NCBI GenBank assembly: GCA_029012285.1
Contig: JAQXLU010000006.1
Location: 1 to 44,165, forward strand
Length of the DNA: 44,165 nucleotides
Direction: 5' to 3'
Source: Clostridiales bacterium
GTDB lineage: Bacteria; Bacillota; Clostridia; Christensenellales; Aristaeellaceae
Part shown: piece by piece, positions 18,871 through 26,262 of the stretch
Layout: each line of letters opens with the position of its first letter
How positions within the stretch are numbered: position 1 is the stretch's first letter
Program-made: the position numbers and the translations under genes
Notes under the pieces: model-generated
Database searches by the model: none
The model's input: only the letters and a program-made list of their open reading frames with translations
What the model was told of the DNA's origin: nothing

Positions 18871-18877
18871 ACTGGTT
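18845..18877 (-). terminator. Intrinsic terminator of the metQNI operon
   Basis: On minus: AACCAGTCGGGC pairs with GCTCGGCTGGTT (with G-U pairs), followed by TTTT. Confidence 0.88.
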
Positions 18878-18885
18878 TGGCAGAT

Positions 18886-19596
18886 TCACTTTTTCAGCCG
18901 CTTGTCGCTCTTGATCGCCAGCCACGTGCCGAAGGACTGGATCAGTTGCACCAGGATCACCAGCACGATCACCGCCGCATACAACACCGCGTACTTGTAG
19001 CGGTTGTAGCCGATCATGATGGCGATGTTACCCAGACCGCCGCCGCCAATCGCGCCGGACATGGCCGTGTAGCCCAGGATGGTGGTGATCGCCAGGGTGA
19101 AGTTGGTAATCAGCGAGGGCACCGCCTCGGGGAGCATCACCCGCAGAAGAATCTGCATGGGAGTGGCGCCCATGGACTGCGCCGTCTCGATGATGTTGGG
19201 GTTCACCTCGCGCAAGCTGGATTCCACCAGGCGCGCCACAAAGGGGAAGGCCGCCACCACCAGCGGCACGATGGAGGCCACCGTGCCCACGGAGGTGCCC
19301 ACAATCAGGCGGGTCAGGGGAATGACAACCACAATCAGGATCAGGAAGGGTATGGAGCGCAGGAAGTTGATGACCACGTTGATGACCTTCATCAACAGGC
19401 TGGGCATGGGCCGGATCCCCTTGGCATCTCCCGCCACCAGCAGCATGCCCAGGGGAAGGCCGATCACGATAGCAAAGAGCGTGGACAGGATGGTGACATA
19501 CACCGTTTCCCACAGCGCCATGGGGAAATCCTGCTGGATGATCTTCCAGGCCTCCGCCAGGCGGTCAGGCTGGAAGGCTCTGACGAACTGATTCAT
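18886..19596 (-). CDS. metI: MetI, methionine ABC transporter permease
   Basis: 236-aa membrane permease with about five or six helices that, with MetN and MetQ, imports methionine. The EAA loop reads ETAQSMGATPMQILLRVMLPEA; the motif is adjacent to MSGAIGGGGLGN, typical of MetI. The start overlaps the metN stop by ATGA (4 nt), with AAGGAGG upstream. It is the last gene before the operon terminator. Confidence 0.95.
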   Translation of the reverse strand: MNQFVRAFQPDRLAEAWKIIQQDFPMALWETVYVTILSTLFAIVIGLPLGMLLVAGDAKGIRPMPSLLMKVINVVINFLRSIPFLILIVVVIPLTRLIVGTSVGTVASIVPLVVAAFPFVARLVESSLREVNPNIIETAQSMGATPMQILLRVMLPEAVPSLITNFTLAITTILGYTAMSGAIGGGGLGNIAIMIGYNRYKYAVLYAAVIVLVILVQLIQSFGTWLAIKSDKRLKK

Positions 19597-20624
19597 GCTT
19601 GACCCTCCTTCGCAGCGTAATCCACCTGTACCTGCACGGTCACATCAGGGGTCTGGCGCAGGAAGTTGACCGCCTTCGCCAGCTCGTCCGGGCCGCCGGG
19701 GATCTCCAGCAGGATGTAGCCGTAAGCCCGCTCGCCCACCGCACGGGTGGATGCGCCCAGGATGCTGGCGGCAATACCGATTTCCATCGCCATCCGGGCA
19801 ATGAGCGGCTCGTTGGCGGCTATCGCACCGTTAAAGATGATGCGCACCCGCTGGCCATGCCGGCTGCCCAGGGCGACGTTGGCATCCGCCATCTCGGGGT
19901 AGACCAGGTTCTTGGTGGCCTCAGCCTGGGGGTTGGCGAACACGTCCGCAACCTCGCCCTCCTCCACCACCGCGCCGTTTTCCAGGATGGCGACGCGGTT
20001 GCAGATCTCCTGCACCACACTCATCTGATGGGTGATGACAATCACGGTGATGCCCATTTTGGCGTTGATCTCGCGGATCAATCCGAGAATGGCGTGGGTG
20101 GTTTTGGGGTCGAGGGCAGAGGTGGCCTCGTCACACAATAGCACGTCGGGGTTGGTCGCCAGCGCGCGGGCAATGGCGATGCGCTGCTGCTGGCCGCCGG
20201 AGAGCTGCGCCGGGTAGGCATTGGCCTTGTCCGGCAATCCCACGACCTCCAGCAGCTCCAGGGCGCGCTTCATGGCGTCAGCCTTCCGCACGCCTGATAG
20301 CTTCAGGGGCAGCATGATGTTCTGCACACAGGTGCGCTGCATGAGCAGATTGAAGCCCTGGAAGATCATCGTCACGCGGCGGCGGACGTCGCGCAGCTCC
20401 TTCTTGCTCAGGGTGCCCAGGTCGCGCCCGTCCAGCACGACGCTGCCCTCCGTGGGGCGCTCGAGCATGTTGATGCAGCGCACCAGGGTGGACTTGCCCG
20501 CGCCGGACATACCGATGATGCCATAAATATCACCGTTGCGGATGGTGAGGTTGACGTTCCTGAGCGCGTCCACAGGGCCGTCGGCGGTGACGAAGCTCTT
20601 GGACAGGTTCCGCAGTTCTATCAT
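19593..20624 (-). CDS. metN: MetN, methionine ABC transporter ATPase
   Basis: 343-aa ATPase. Walker A GMSGAGKST is near residue 38, the Q-loop is FQGFNLL, the signature LSGGQQQR, Walker B DVLLCDEATSALD and the switch His THQMS. The C-terminal ~90 residues form the NIL domain, which in E. coli MetN binds methionine and inhibits transport. It is followed directly by metI and preceded by a hairpin that separates it from metQ. Confidence 0.96.
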   Translation of the reverse strand: MIELRNLSKSFVTADGPVDALRNVNLTIRNGDIYGIIGMSGAGKSTLVRCINMLERPTEGSVVLDGRDLGTLSKKELRDVRRRVTMIFQGFNLLMQRTCVQNIMLPLKLSGVRKADAMKRALELLEVVGLPDKANAYPAQLSGGQQQRIAIARALATNPDVLLCDEATSALDPKTTHAILGLIREINAKMGITVIVITHQMSVVQEICNRVAILENGAVVEEGEVADVFANPQAEATKNLVYPEMADANVALGSRHGQRVRIIFNGAIAANEPLIARMAMEIGIAASILGASTRAVGERAYGYILLEIPGGPDELAKAVNFLRQTPDVTVQVQVDYAAKEGQA

Positions 20625-20660
20625 GGGTGGAATCCTCCATCAAGTGCCGAAAATACAGGG

Positions 20661-20693
20661 AAAACCGGCAGCCGTTTTCAGCAGACTGCCGGT
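20661..20693 (-). terminator. Hairpin between metQ and metN (partial terminator)
   Basis: On minus: ACCGGCAG, 14-nt loop, CTGCCGGT followed by TTT. It sits in the 83-nt gap after metQ; it may reduce readthrough or stabilise metQ mRNA so the binding protein is made in excess. Confidence 0.6.
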
Positions 20694-20707
20694 GAAAGGG
20701 CTTGGAA

Positions 20708-21550
20708 TTACTTGGCATTCAGGGCGTCCAGGGTCTTCTGCTGGCCGCCGTAGAGGCCCATGGGCTCCACGTGGATGGGCGCGACCACCACGATGTTCGT
20801 GCCGTTCTCAGCGTTGAAGTTCTCCTGGTAGGGGATGTGAGCGAAGTAGTTGGCGAAGATTTCACCCGCGTCCACCACCATGTTGGGCTGCACATAGTCA
20901 GAGAATTCCACGATCTTCAGGGTGATGTTCTTCTCCTTGAGGATCTCGGCAGCCACAGCCAGGATCTGGGCATGGGGCGTGGGGGAAGCGGCCACGCTGA
21001 TGGTGGTGCCGGCCAGCTTGTCATAATCGACAGTGGCATCGTAGCCATCGGTGGGCTCAGCGACCACGGACACGGCGGCGCCGTTGTAGGTGGTGGTGAT
21101 GTAATCGGCAACCTTCTGGCTGTTCAGCGCGGCAGCCAGGGCCTTGGCAGCGTCGGAATCCTCATTGCCGGCGTTGACGCACAGCACGTTGGCGTAGGGG
21201 GATTCGGCGCTCTCAATCAACAGGGAATCCGCCACGGGATTCAGGCCGAAGTCCAGGGCGAAGTTGTTGTTGATGATGGCGTAGTCCACGTCCGGCAGCA
21301 CATTGGGCACCATGGCGGCCTCGACCTCGACAAACTCGATGCCCAGGGGGTTCTCGATCACGTTCTTGGCGGTGGCGGTCACGCCGGCGTCGGGGTCCAG
21401 CTTGATGTAGCCATTGGCCTGGAGCAGCAGCAGGGCGCGGCCCTCATTGGTGGGGTCGTTGGGCACGGCAATCTTGATTCCCTCCGCAAACGCGGCGGTG
21501 CAGGACAGGGTCAGCAGGGCAGCCAACACAAGGGACAGGAACTTCTTCAT
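20708..21550 (-). CDS. metQ: MetQ-type methionine-binding protein with circularly permuted domains
   Basis: 280-aa exported solute-binding protein for MetNI. Signal peptide residues 1-22 (MKKFLSLVLAALLTL...AFA), with a poor lipobox (TLSC) and a plausible AFA-E cleavage site, so lipid attachment is uncertain. The family blocks appear in swapped order. Residues 25-165 match the normal C-terminal half (VPNDPTNEGRALLLLQ; ENPLGIEFVEVEAA; SPYANVL). Residues 184-280 match the normal N-terminal half (SPTPHAQIL; VEFSDYVQPN; HIPYQENFNAENGT; EPMGLYGG; KTLDALN). The old linker between blocks, KSLDEL-xDG-x-AVPNDP in ordinary MetQ, is exactly where the new ends lie. The ATG has AAAGGAGAG upstream. Confidence 0.92.
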   Translation of the reverse strand: MKKFLSLVLAALLTLSCTAAFAEGIKIAVPNDPTNEGRALLLLQANGYIKLDPDAGVTATAKNVIENPLGIEFVEVEAAMVPNVLPDVDYAIINNNFALDFGLNPVADSLLIESAESPYANVLCVNAGNEDSDAAKALAAALNSQKVADYITTTYNGAAVSVVAEPTDGYDATVDYDKLAGTTISVAASPTPHAQILAVAAEILKEKNITLKIVEFSDYVQPNMVVDAGEIFANYFAHIPYQENFNAENGTNIVVVAPIHVEPMGLYGGQQKTLDALNAK

Positions 21551-21710
21551 AAGAATCTCTCCTTTATCAATTTGGTCGTATGCACAGCAGTCGGGGAAAC
21601 AGGCGGATCACAGACGCATTCGTCTGCTTTCCCGGTTGCACTGAGCCATGGCTCGCGCAGGGTTCTGATGATGGTTCATATCCTTCATCCCTTTCATGAA
21701 GCACTGATGT
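21551..21710 (-). promoter_or_regulatory. Structured metQ 5' leader downstream of the attenuator
   Basis: RNA between the attenuator and metQ. CAGACG/CGTCTG (21611-21626) is nested in GGGAAA/TTTCCC (21594-21633), and a perfect GAGCC/GGCTC palindrome lies further upstream. A 29-codon ORF (minus, 21697 to 21608) with five Met codons is present but has no good ribosome site at its first ATG. I see no match to the SAM-I riboswitch core or T-box. Confidence 0.45.
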
Positions 21711-21750
21711 AAAAAGAGGAAGCTCTCATCTCTTCGATGCAGCTTCCTCT
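21711..21750 (-). terminator. Attenuator terminator of metQNI
   Basis: On minus: AGAGGAAGCT, 16-nt loop, AGCTTCCTCT followed by TTTT; the loop itself contains CATC/GATG. Its 5' arm plus loop (21732-21747) can instead pair with leader codons 27-31 (21800-21814), the alternative antiterminator. Confidence 0.85.
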
Positions 21751-21793
21751 CTCAGCCTACTCACCGGCATCCGCGTGGATAACCGGCTGGCAT

Positions 21794-21892
21794 TTATTGA
21801 AAAGCGCAACGAAGATTGGCACAGCAACGCATGCTCATGCGGCACATGCACATGGGCATCATCATGGACATCATGATCGCGTACTGCTTCAT
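21794..21892 (-). CDS. Methionine-rich leader peptide of the metQNI attenuator (32 aa)
   Basis: The ATG at 21892 lies about 50 nt downstream of the -10 box and is preceded by AAGGGAG at about 9-nt spacing. The peptide has Met at positions 1, 7, 8, 10, 11, 12, 14, 16, 19 and 21, and Cys at 15, 17, 23, 24 and 29, ending in TAA. There is no resemblance to a functional protein. It lies in the 5' leader of a methionine transporter operon and is followed by a terminator. A ribosome stalled on the Met cluster would leave codons 27-31 free to pair with the terminator arm; a ribosome reaching the stop would cover them. Regulation by charged Met-tRNA is inferred. Confidence 0.8.
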   Translation of the reverse strand: MKQYAIMMSMMMPMCMCRMSMRCCANLRCAFQ

Positions 21893-21940
21893 CCTTGCGC
21901 TCTCCCTTCCTCCATGCTTCACCTGAAAGGTGTTGCAAAG

Positions 21941-21970
21941 AGCATAGCACATTTCCCGTCGCCTTGTCAA
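21941..21970 (-). promoter_or_regulatory. Promoter of the leader peptide-metQNI transcript
   Basis: -35 TTGACA (21965-21970), 18-bp spacer, -10 TATGCT (21941-21946) on minus. It gives a leader of about 390 nt before metQ. Confidence 0.8.
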
Positions 21971-22028
21971 CCCTCCGGATTGTATTCCTGATGTTTTTGC
22001 ACCGCATTTGTAAAATCTTGCTGACCCC

Positions 22029-22057
22029 TTGCATTTCCCGTCGGGAAAGACTACAAT
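22029..22057 (+). promoter_or_regulatory. Promoter of the L,D-transpeptidase gene
   Basis: -35 TTGCAT (22029-22034), 17-bp spacer, -10 TACAAT (22052-22057), 40 bp before the start codon. Confidence 0.72.
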
Positions 22058-22097
22058 AAAACGGAATGTCAATCCACTAAGCTGATGAGGTGCATCC

Positions 22098-23885
22098 ATG
22101 AAATACAGACTGTTGCTACTTCTCTCCATCGCCTGCCTGCTCTTCTCCCCTGCCCTTTCGGAATCGGAGGAGGAGGGCGCTGTGGAGCAGATCGTCATTG
22201 AGGAAAACCAGGTGCTCAGCTATGGCGCAAACGGCGAGGACGTGACCCGCTTGCAGGAGAAGCTGACGAAGCTGGGCTACTACGATGGCGAAATCACCGG
22301 CAGCTACGGCGATCTAACCCGGGCTGCGGTGAAGGCCTTCCAGGCGGACTTTTCCCTGCTGCAGTCGGGCGAGGCTGACCTGGAAACCCAGGAGATGATC
22401 TACGCCGCAAAGTGGCGGCCCCTCCGGTTGGGCTCGGTGGGCGAGGATGTGCGCCAGCTGCAGATTCGCCTGACCGGCTTGGGCTATTATACCGGCAAGG
22501 CGTCCGGCAACTACCTGCCCGCCACCCAGGAGGCCGTGGCGCTCTTCCAGCGCAGCATCGGGGAAAACGGCAACGGCATCGCTGACCTGGACACCCTCAC
22601 GCTGCTCTATGCCGACGACGCGCCCTCCTACCAGGAGGCCGCCGCAGCGCAGCCCGAGATGACCCCCGCCCCGCCTGAACAGGACGATATCATCGGCAAC
22701 GAGGACATCATTTACTTCACCCCCGCCCCCACCGTGGCCTTTACCAAGAAGCTCCAGTATGAATCCAAGGGCGAGGTGGTCAAGGATGTGCAGCGCCGCT
22801 TAACGGAGCTGGGCTACTACGAGGGGAACATCTCTGGCAACTTCCTGGGCCACACACGCAACGCGGTCAAGGCCCTGCAAAAGCAAAACGCCCTGGAGGC
22901 GGACGGCGTGATCGGCGAGGCCACCTGGAACGTGCTGTTCAACGACCCCGACGTGCGCGGCGCGGCGGATGAACCCAAGCCCACCCCTGCCCCCACGCCC
23001 ATCCCCTACGCCATCACCGTGGACGTGGCCAACCAGGTCACCACCGTCTACGGCCTGGACGAGAACGGCGAGTACACCAAGATCGTCCGACAGATGCTCT
23101 GCTCCACCGGTATGAAGGGCTATCCCAGCGACGTGGGCGATTGGGTACTCAACGGACGCACCGCCCGCTGGTGCTACTTCCCCAAATGGGGCAGCCACGC
23201 CCAGTATTGGACGCGCATCAACAGCTCCATCGCCTTCCACAGCGTGATCTACAATTCCGTCAACACCATGGATCTGTCCGTCAAGAGCTACAACAAGCTG
23301 GGCTCCCGCGCCTCCCACGGATGCATCCGCCTGACCGTCGCTGACGCGCGTTGGATCTACAACAACTGCGGCGCGGGCACGGTGGTTACCATCACCGAGA
23401 AGCTGCCCGCCGACCCGGAGCTCCGCCGGGCGCTGAAGCTCCCCAGCCTCAACAAGACCAACATGCTGCCCTACGTCACCGCCACCCCCACCGCCGCGCC
23501 GGTGTATGTGTCCGGCACGCTGCCCTACACCGATTTCCGGACGCTGAAGAAGGACTCCAAGGGCGAGGACGTGTTCTGGCTTCAGTCCAAGCTAAAGGAA
23601 CTGGGGTACTATAACGGGCACATTGGCGGCATTTACCTGGACGGCACGGCCAAGGCGGTGAAGGCGTTCCAGAAGGATCACGGCCTGAGCCAGACCGGTA
23701 CGGCGGATGAAGCCACGCTGCGCCGCATCTACGAGCAGGAGCTGTCCACCCCCACCCCGGCGGCTACCCCGTCCCCCACACTCACGCTGGCGCCTTCCAC
23801 CACGCCCTTCCCCACCCCCGCGCCCGAGGCAACCGAGGCGGTCGAGACAACCGCTGCGCCCATTCAAATCATCAGAATCGAATAA
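22098..23885 (+). CDS. Secreted L,D-transpeptidase with four peptidoglycan-binding domains
   Basis: 595-aa exported enzyme predicted to form 3-3 cross-links in peptidoglycan or attach proteins. Signal peptide residues 1-21. Three PG_binding_1 repeats are at about residues 39-95, 110-165 and 220-272 (each with LGYY-x-G and an AVK/AVA-x-FQ/LQ core). The YkuD catalytic domain spans about 305-440 with SHGCIRL; the nucleophile is Cys409 and His407 precedes it. A fourth binding repeat is at 483-535. Pro/Thr-rich linkers separate the domains, and the C-terminal tail is Pro/Thr-rich. GAGGTG stands 7 nt before the ATG. Monocistronic. Confidence 0.93.
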   Translation: MKYRLLLLLSIACLLFSPALSESEEEGAVEQIVIEENQVLSYGANGEDVTRLQEKLTKLGYYDGEITGSYGDLTRAAVKAFQADFSLLQSGEADLETQEMIYAAKWRPLRLGSVGEDVRQLQIRLTGLGYYTGKASGNYLPATQEAVALFQRSIGENGNGIADLDTLTLLYADDAPSYQEAAAAQPEMTPAPPEQDDIIGNEDIIYFTPAPTVAFTKKLQYESKGEVVKDVQRRLTELGYYEGNISGNFLGHTRNAVKALQKQNALEADGVIGEATWNVLFNDPDVRGAADEPKPTPAPTPIPYAITVDVANQVTTVYGLDENGEYTKIVRQMLCSTGMKGYPSDVGDWVLNGRTARWCYFPKWGSHAQYWTRINSSIAFHSVIYNSVNTMDLSVKSYNKLGSRASHGCIRLTVADARWIYNNCGAGTVVTITEKLPADPELRRALKLPSLNKTNMLPYVTATPTAAPVYVSGTLPYTDFRTLKKDSKGEDVFWLQSKLKELGYYNGHIGGIYLDGTAKAVKAFQKDHGLSQTGTADEATLRRIYEQELSTPTPAATPSPTLTLAPSTTPFPTPAPEATEAVETTAAPIQIIRIE

Positions 23886-23899
23886 CCACTTCCAACAAG

Positions 23900-23942
23900 A
23901 AACCGCCTGTTCAGCACAAAAGCCGGACAGGCGGTTTTGTTG
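23900..23942. terminator. Bidirectional terminator
   Basis: AAACCGCCTGT pairs with ACAGGCGGTTT, then TTGTT on plus; a T-rich tail is also present on minus. It separates the convergent L,D-transpeptidase and transglutaminase genes. Confidence 0.85.
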
Positions 23943-23948
23943 GATGGA

Positions 23949-26246
23949 TTACGCATCAGTCCTGGTGATGTCAAACACCCGGGCAGGCAGGAACACCCGC
24001 TGGAGGTGGAACAGCAGCTTCTGACCGGCGTTCAGCCTGGCGTAAACCGCCCGGAAGCAAGCGCGGGCCTGGGCGGTTTCCGTCTCATAGGGGACGGCAT
24101 GGCCGTAGAACATCAGGTTTTCCGCCTCCGCCAGGGCATGAAGGGCAGCAAAGCCGGGGGCATGCCCTGCCGCGCGCCGCAGGAAGCCCGCGGGCGTTTC
24201 CACTGCATCGCGGATGCAGCCCAGGCGGCGCAGGGCTTCATGGGTGGCCTGGGTATATACCAGCCAACGGCGGAATTCGCTCTTTTGCCGCTTGGATTGC
24301 ACGTCCGGCTGAACCAGCACCCACCGCAGCAGGAGTAGCAGCAACAGCAGCACAATCAGCAAACCGCGCCAGGGGAAGCCCGATGAAGCCTGGGGAGTCT
24401 CCTGGCCAGGGGCGCTGGGCGGATCGTCCGGCAGGGCGCTGGGCTCAGGCTGCTCAGACGGCGCATCGGACGGCTCGGGGGACGGCGCGGGAGAATCCTC
24501 CGGCGGCGTGGTGGGCTCGGGCGTGGATGTGGGGGATTCCGTGGGCGCAGGGGTCTGCTCGGGGGTGCTATCGCTGCCATCGGAGGGCGCATCCGGCGGA
24601 GCCTCCCAGGCATCCACGCTGATGGGCGTTGCATCGAAGGTCACCCAGCCGAAGCCACGGAAGTACACCTCCGTCCAGGCATGGCCCTCCTGCCCGGTGA
24701 CAACCGCCAGGCCCTCGGGGTCGGGGTAGGCCACATAGCCCTCCACATAGCGGGCGGGCAGGCCCACCATGCGGCACATCACCGTCATGGCCGAGGCAAA
24801 GTAGGTGCAGTAGCCTTCCTTGGTTTCAATCAGGAAGGTGGACACGAAATCCTGGTTGGTGGGCTGGGGTGGAACATCCAGTCGGTAGGCGTAATTGCCC
24901 GACAGGAACTGCTGGAGCGCCATGGCCTTGGCGTAGGGGGTAGCGGCACGGGCTGTTGCCTGGGCGGCCAGCTGATAGACGCGCTGGTCGATGTCATCAT
25001 GGAGCTGAAGGTAGCTGTCGCACACCTCGCTCCAGTTAGGATCGGAGGCTGTTTCCGCCGCGCTGACAAGGGCCTCCAGGCCGCCGTCCGCCGAAGAAAA
25101 GAGGGGCGCTTCCACCGTCCACACATCCCCCGCTTGCAGATTGGCGGTGGCAAACACCTCGCTGGAGGCGTTGAAGTAGGGAATCATGCTCCCCTCCGGC
25201 TGAAGCTGGCGCAGGCGCTGGGGCACAAACAGGGTGGATGCACTGTCGCGGAGCATGCGCACTTGCAGCCTGCGCGCGGTGAGCAGCGATGCGTCCGCCA
25301 TGGCGTTTTGCATGGGGAGGCGCTGGTCGAACACGGTGCTGCGCAGCTCCTCAAAGCGGGATGCGGACCAGAGGTAGCGCCGTCCGCCGATGCTCTCTAT
25401 CCAGGTGCGGCCGGTGTAGACATTCTTCACCACGCCTCGCAGATAGGTCTTGCGCGGGGTGATCACCGCCATCACCGGCTGATCGTGGGGCTCTGCCGGG
25501 CCGCCAAGCTGGTTCATGCCCTGGGGGTAGTAGCCCTCCGTCGCCAGGGTGAACACGTCGCGGGGCTCGGTGTAAAAGAAGGTATCGTAAATACGCTGCC
25601 GGATGTCCTCCGCCAGTTGGCGCAGCGGCTCGGAGACAGCGCCCTGTGCCGCCATGCCTGCAAAAGCGATGCCGGACACCACCACCGCCAGGGGCAGCAC
25701 GCGCAATGTGCTGGTGTGCTCATCCCCCGCGCGCAGCAGGAGCGTCACGGCGGCGATCACCGCGGGGAGCAAACAGGGCAGCACGTCCGTCCGGTCGCCC
25801 AGCCACAGGAGCACCACAGCCATCACCAACAGAATCAGCGCCGGATAAGCGCCCGCACTGCGCTGGGTCACGAACCACGCGGCGACCGCGCATAGCACGC
25901 AGAGAATGGCCGCAAAGGGCAACCCCACCATCGGCAGCGCCGTGCGCAAACCGGACAGGTGCAGCGACAAGGCCCGGAAGCACTCCACCAGGATGCCCGC
26001 GCCGCCGACAAAGAGCCACAGACCGATGGTGAACAGCGCGACACATCCGCCGCCCAGTGCCACGCGGCGGTTCAGGCTGCAGGCGGCAAGGGCCGCGTTC
26101 AGCCCCAGCAGCAGCGCAGCCGCGAAGCCGCCATGGCGGATCAGCCCCGTCACGCCCAGGAGCGTCAGCGTCATGCCCAGGGACAGCAAATACGCCATTA
26201 GCGCGTGGGACGCGGCAGCACGTAGCTTTGCTTGCAGATGGAACAC
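23949..26246 (-). CDS. TgpA-type membrane transglutaminase-like protein
   Basis: Up to 765 aa. Several N-terminal transmembrane helices (residues about 15-215), then an extracellular region with a transglutaminase-core domain carrying a full triad: Cys480 (KEGYCTYF), His522 (QEGHAWTE), Asp538 (TFDATP). A Pro/Ser/Thr/Glu-rich linker (about 555-640), one more helix and a DUF4129-like cytoplasmic tail follow. The start is unclear: GTG at 26246 overlaps the GGAGG site, whereas a CTG at 26237 sits at ideal spacing. It forms an operon with DUF58 and MoxR genes, a common trio of unknown, probably envelope-related, role. Confidence 0.87.
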   Translation of the reverse strand: MFHLQAKLRAAASHALMAYLLSLGMTLTLLGVTGLIRHGGFAAALLLGLNAALAACSLNRRVALGGGCVALFTIGLWLFVGGAGILVECFRALSLHLSGLRTALPMVGLPFAAILCVLCAVAAWFVTQRSAGAYPALILLVMAVVLLWLGDRTDVLPCLLPAVIAAVTLLLRAGDEHTSTLRVLPLAVVVSGIAFAGMAAQGAVSEPLRQLAEDIRQRIYDTFFYTEPRDVFTLATEGYYPQGMNQLGGPAEPHDQPVMAVITPRKTYLRGVVKNVYTGRTWIESIGGRRYLWSASRFEELRSTVFDQRLPMQNAMADASLLTARRLQVRMLRDSASTLFVPQRLRQLQPEGSMIPYFNASSEVFATANLQAGDVWTVEAPLFSSADGGLEALVSAAETASDPNWSEVCDSYLQLHDDIDQRVYQLAAQATARAATPYAKAMALQQFLSGNYAYRLDVPPQPTNQDFVSTFLIETKEGYCTYFASAMTVMCRMVGLPARYVEGYVAYPDPEGLAVVTGQEGHAWTEVYFRGFGWVTFDATPISVDAWEAPPDAPSDGSDSTPEQTPAPTESPTSTPEPTTPPEDSPAPSPEPSDAPSEQPEPSALPDDPPSAPGQETPQASSGFPWRGLLIVLLLLLLLLRWVLVQPDVQSKRQKSEFRRWLVYTQATHEALRRLGCIRDAVETPAGFLRRAAGHAPGFAALHALAEAENLMFYGHAVPYETETAQARACFRAVYARLNAGQKLLFHLQRVFLPARVFDITRTDA

Positions 26247-26262
26247 CTCCGTTCATGTGGCG

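Noticed and set aside
18585-18925. Short minus ORFs upstream of uvrB
   Set aside because: They lie in the palindromic repeat and C-rich tandem duplication, have Gly/Arg-rich low-complexity translations and no ribosome site.
21551-21970. SAM-I riboswitch or T-box in the metQ leader
   Set aside because: No SAM-I core and no T-box sequence (GGTGGTACCGCG-like) could be found by eye on the minus strand; the Met-rich ORF and terminator explain the region better.
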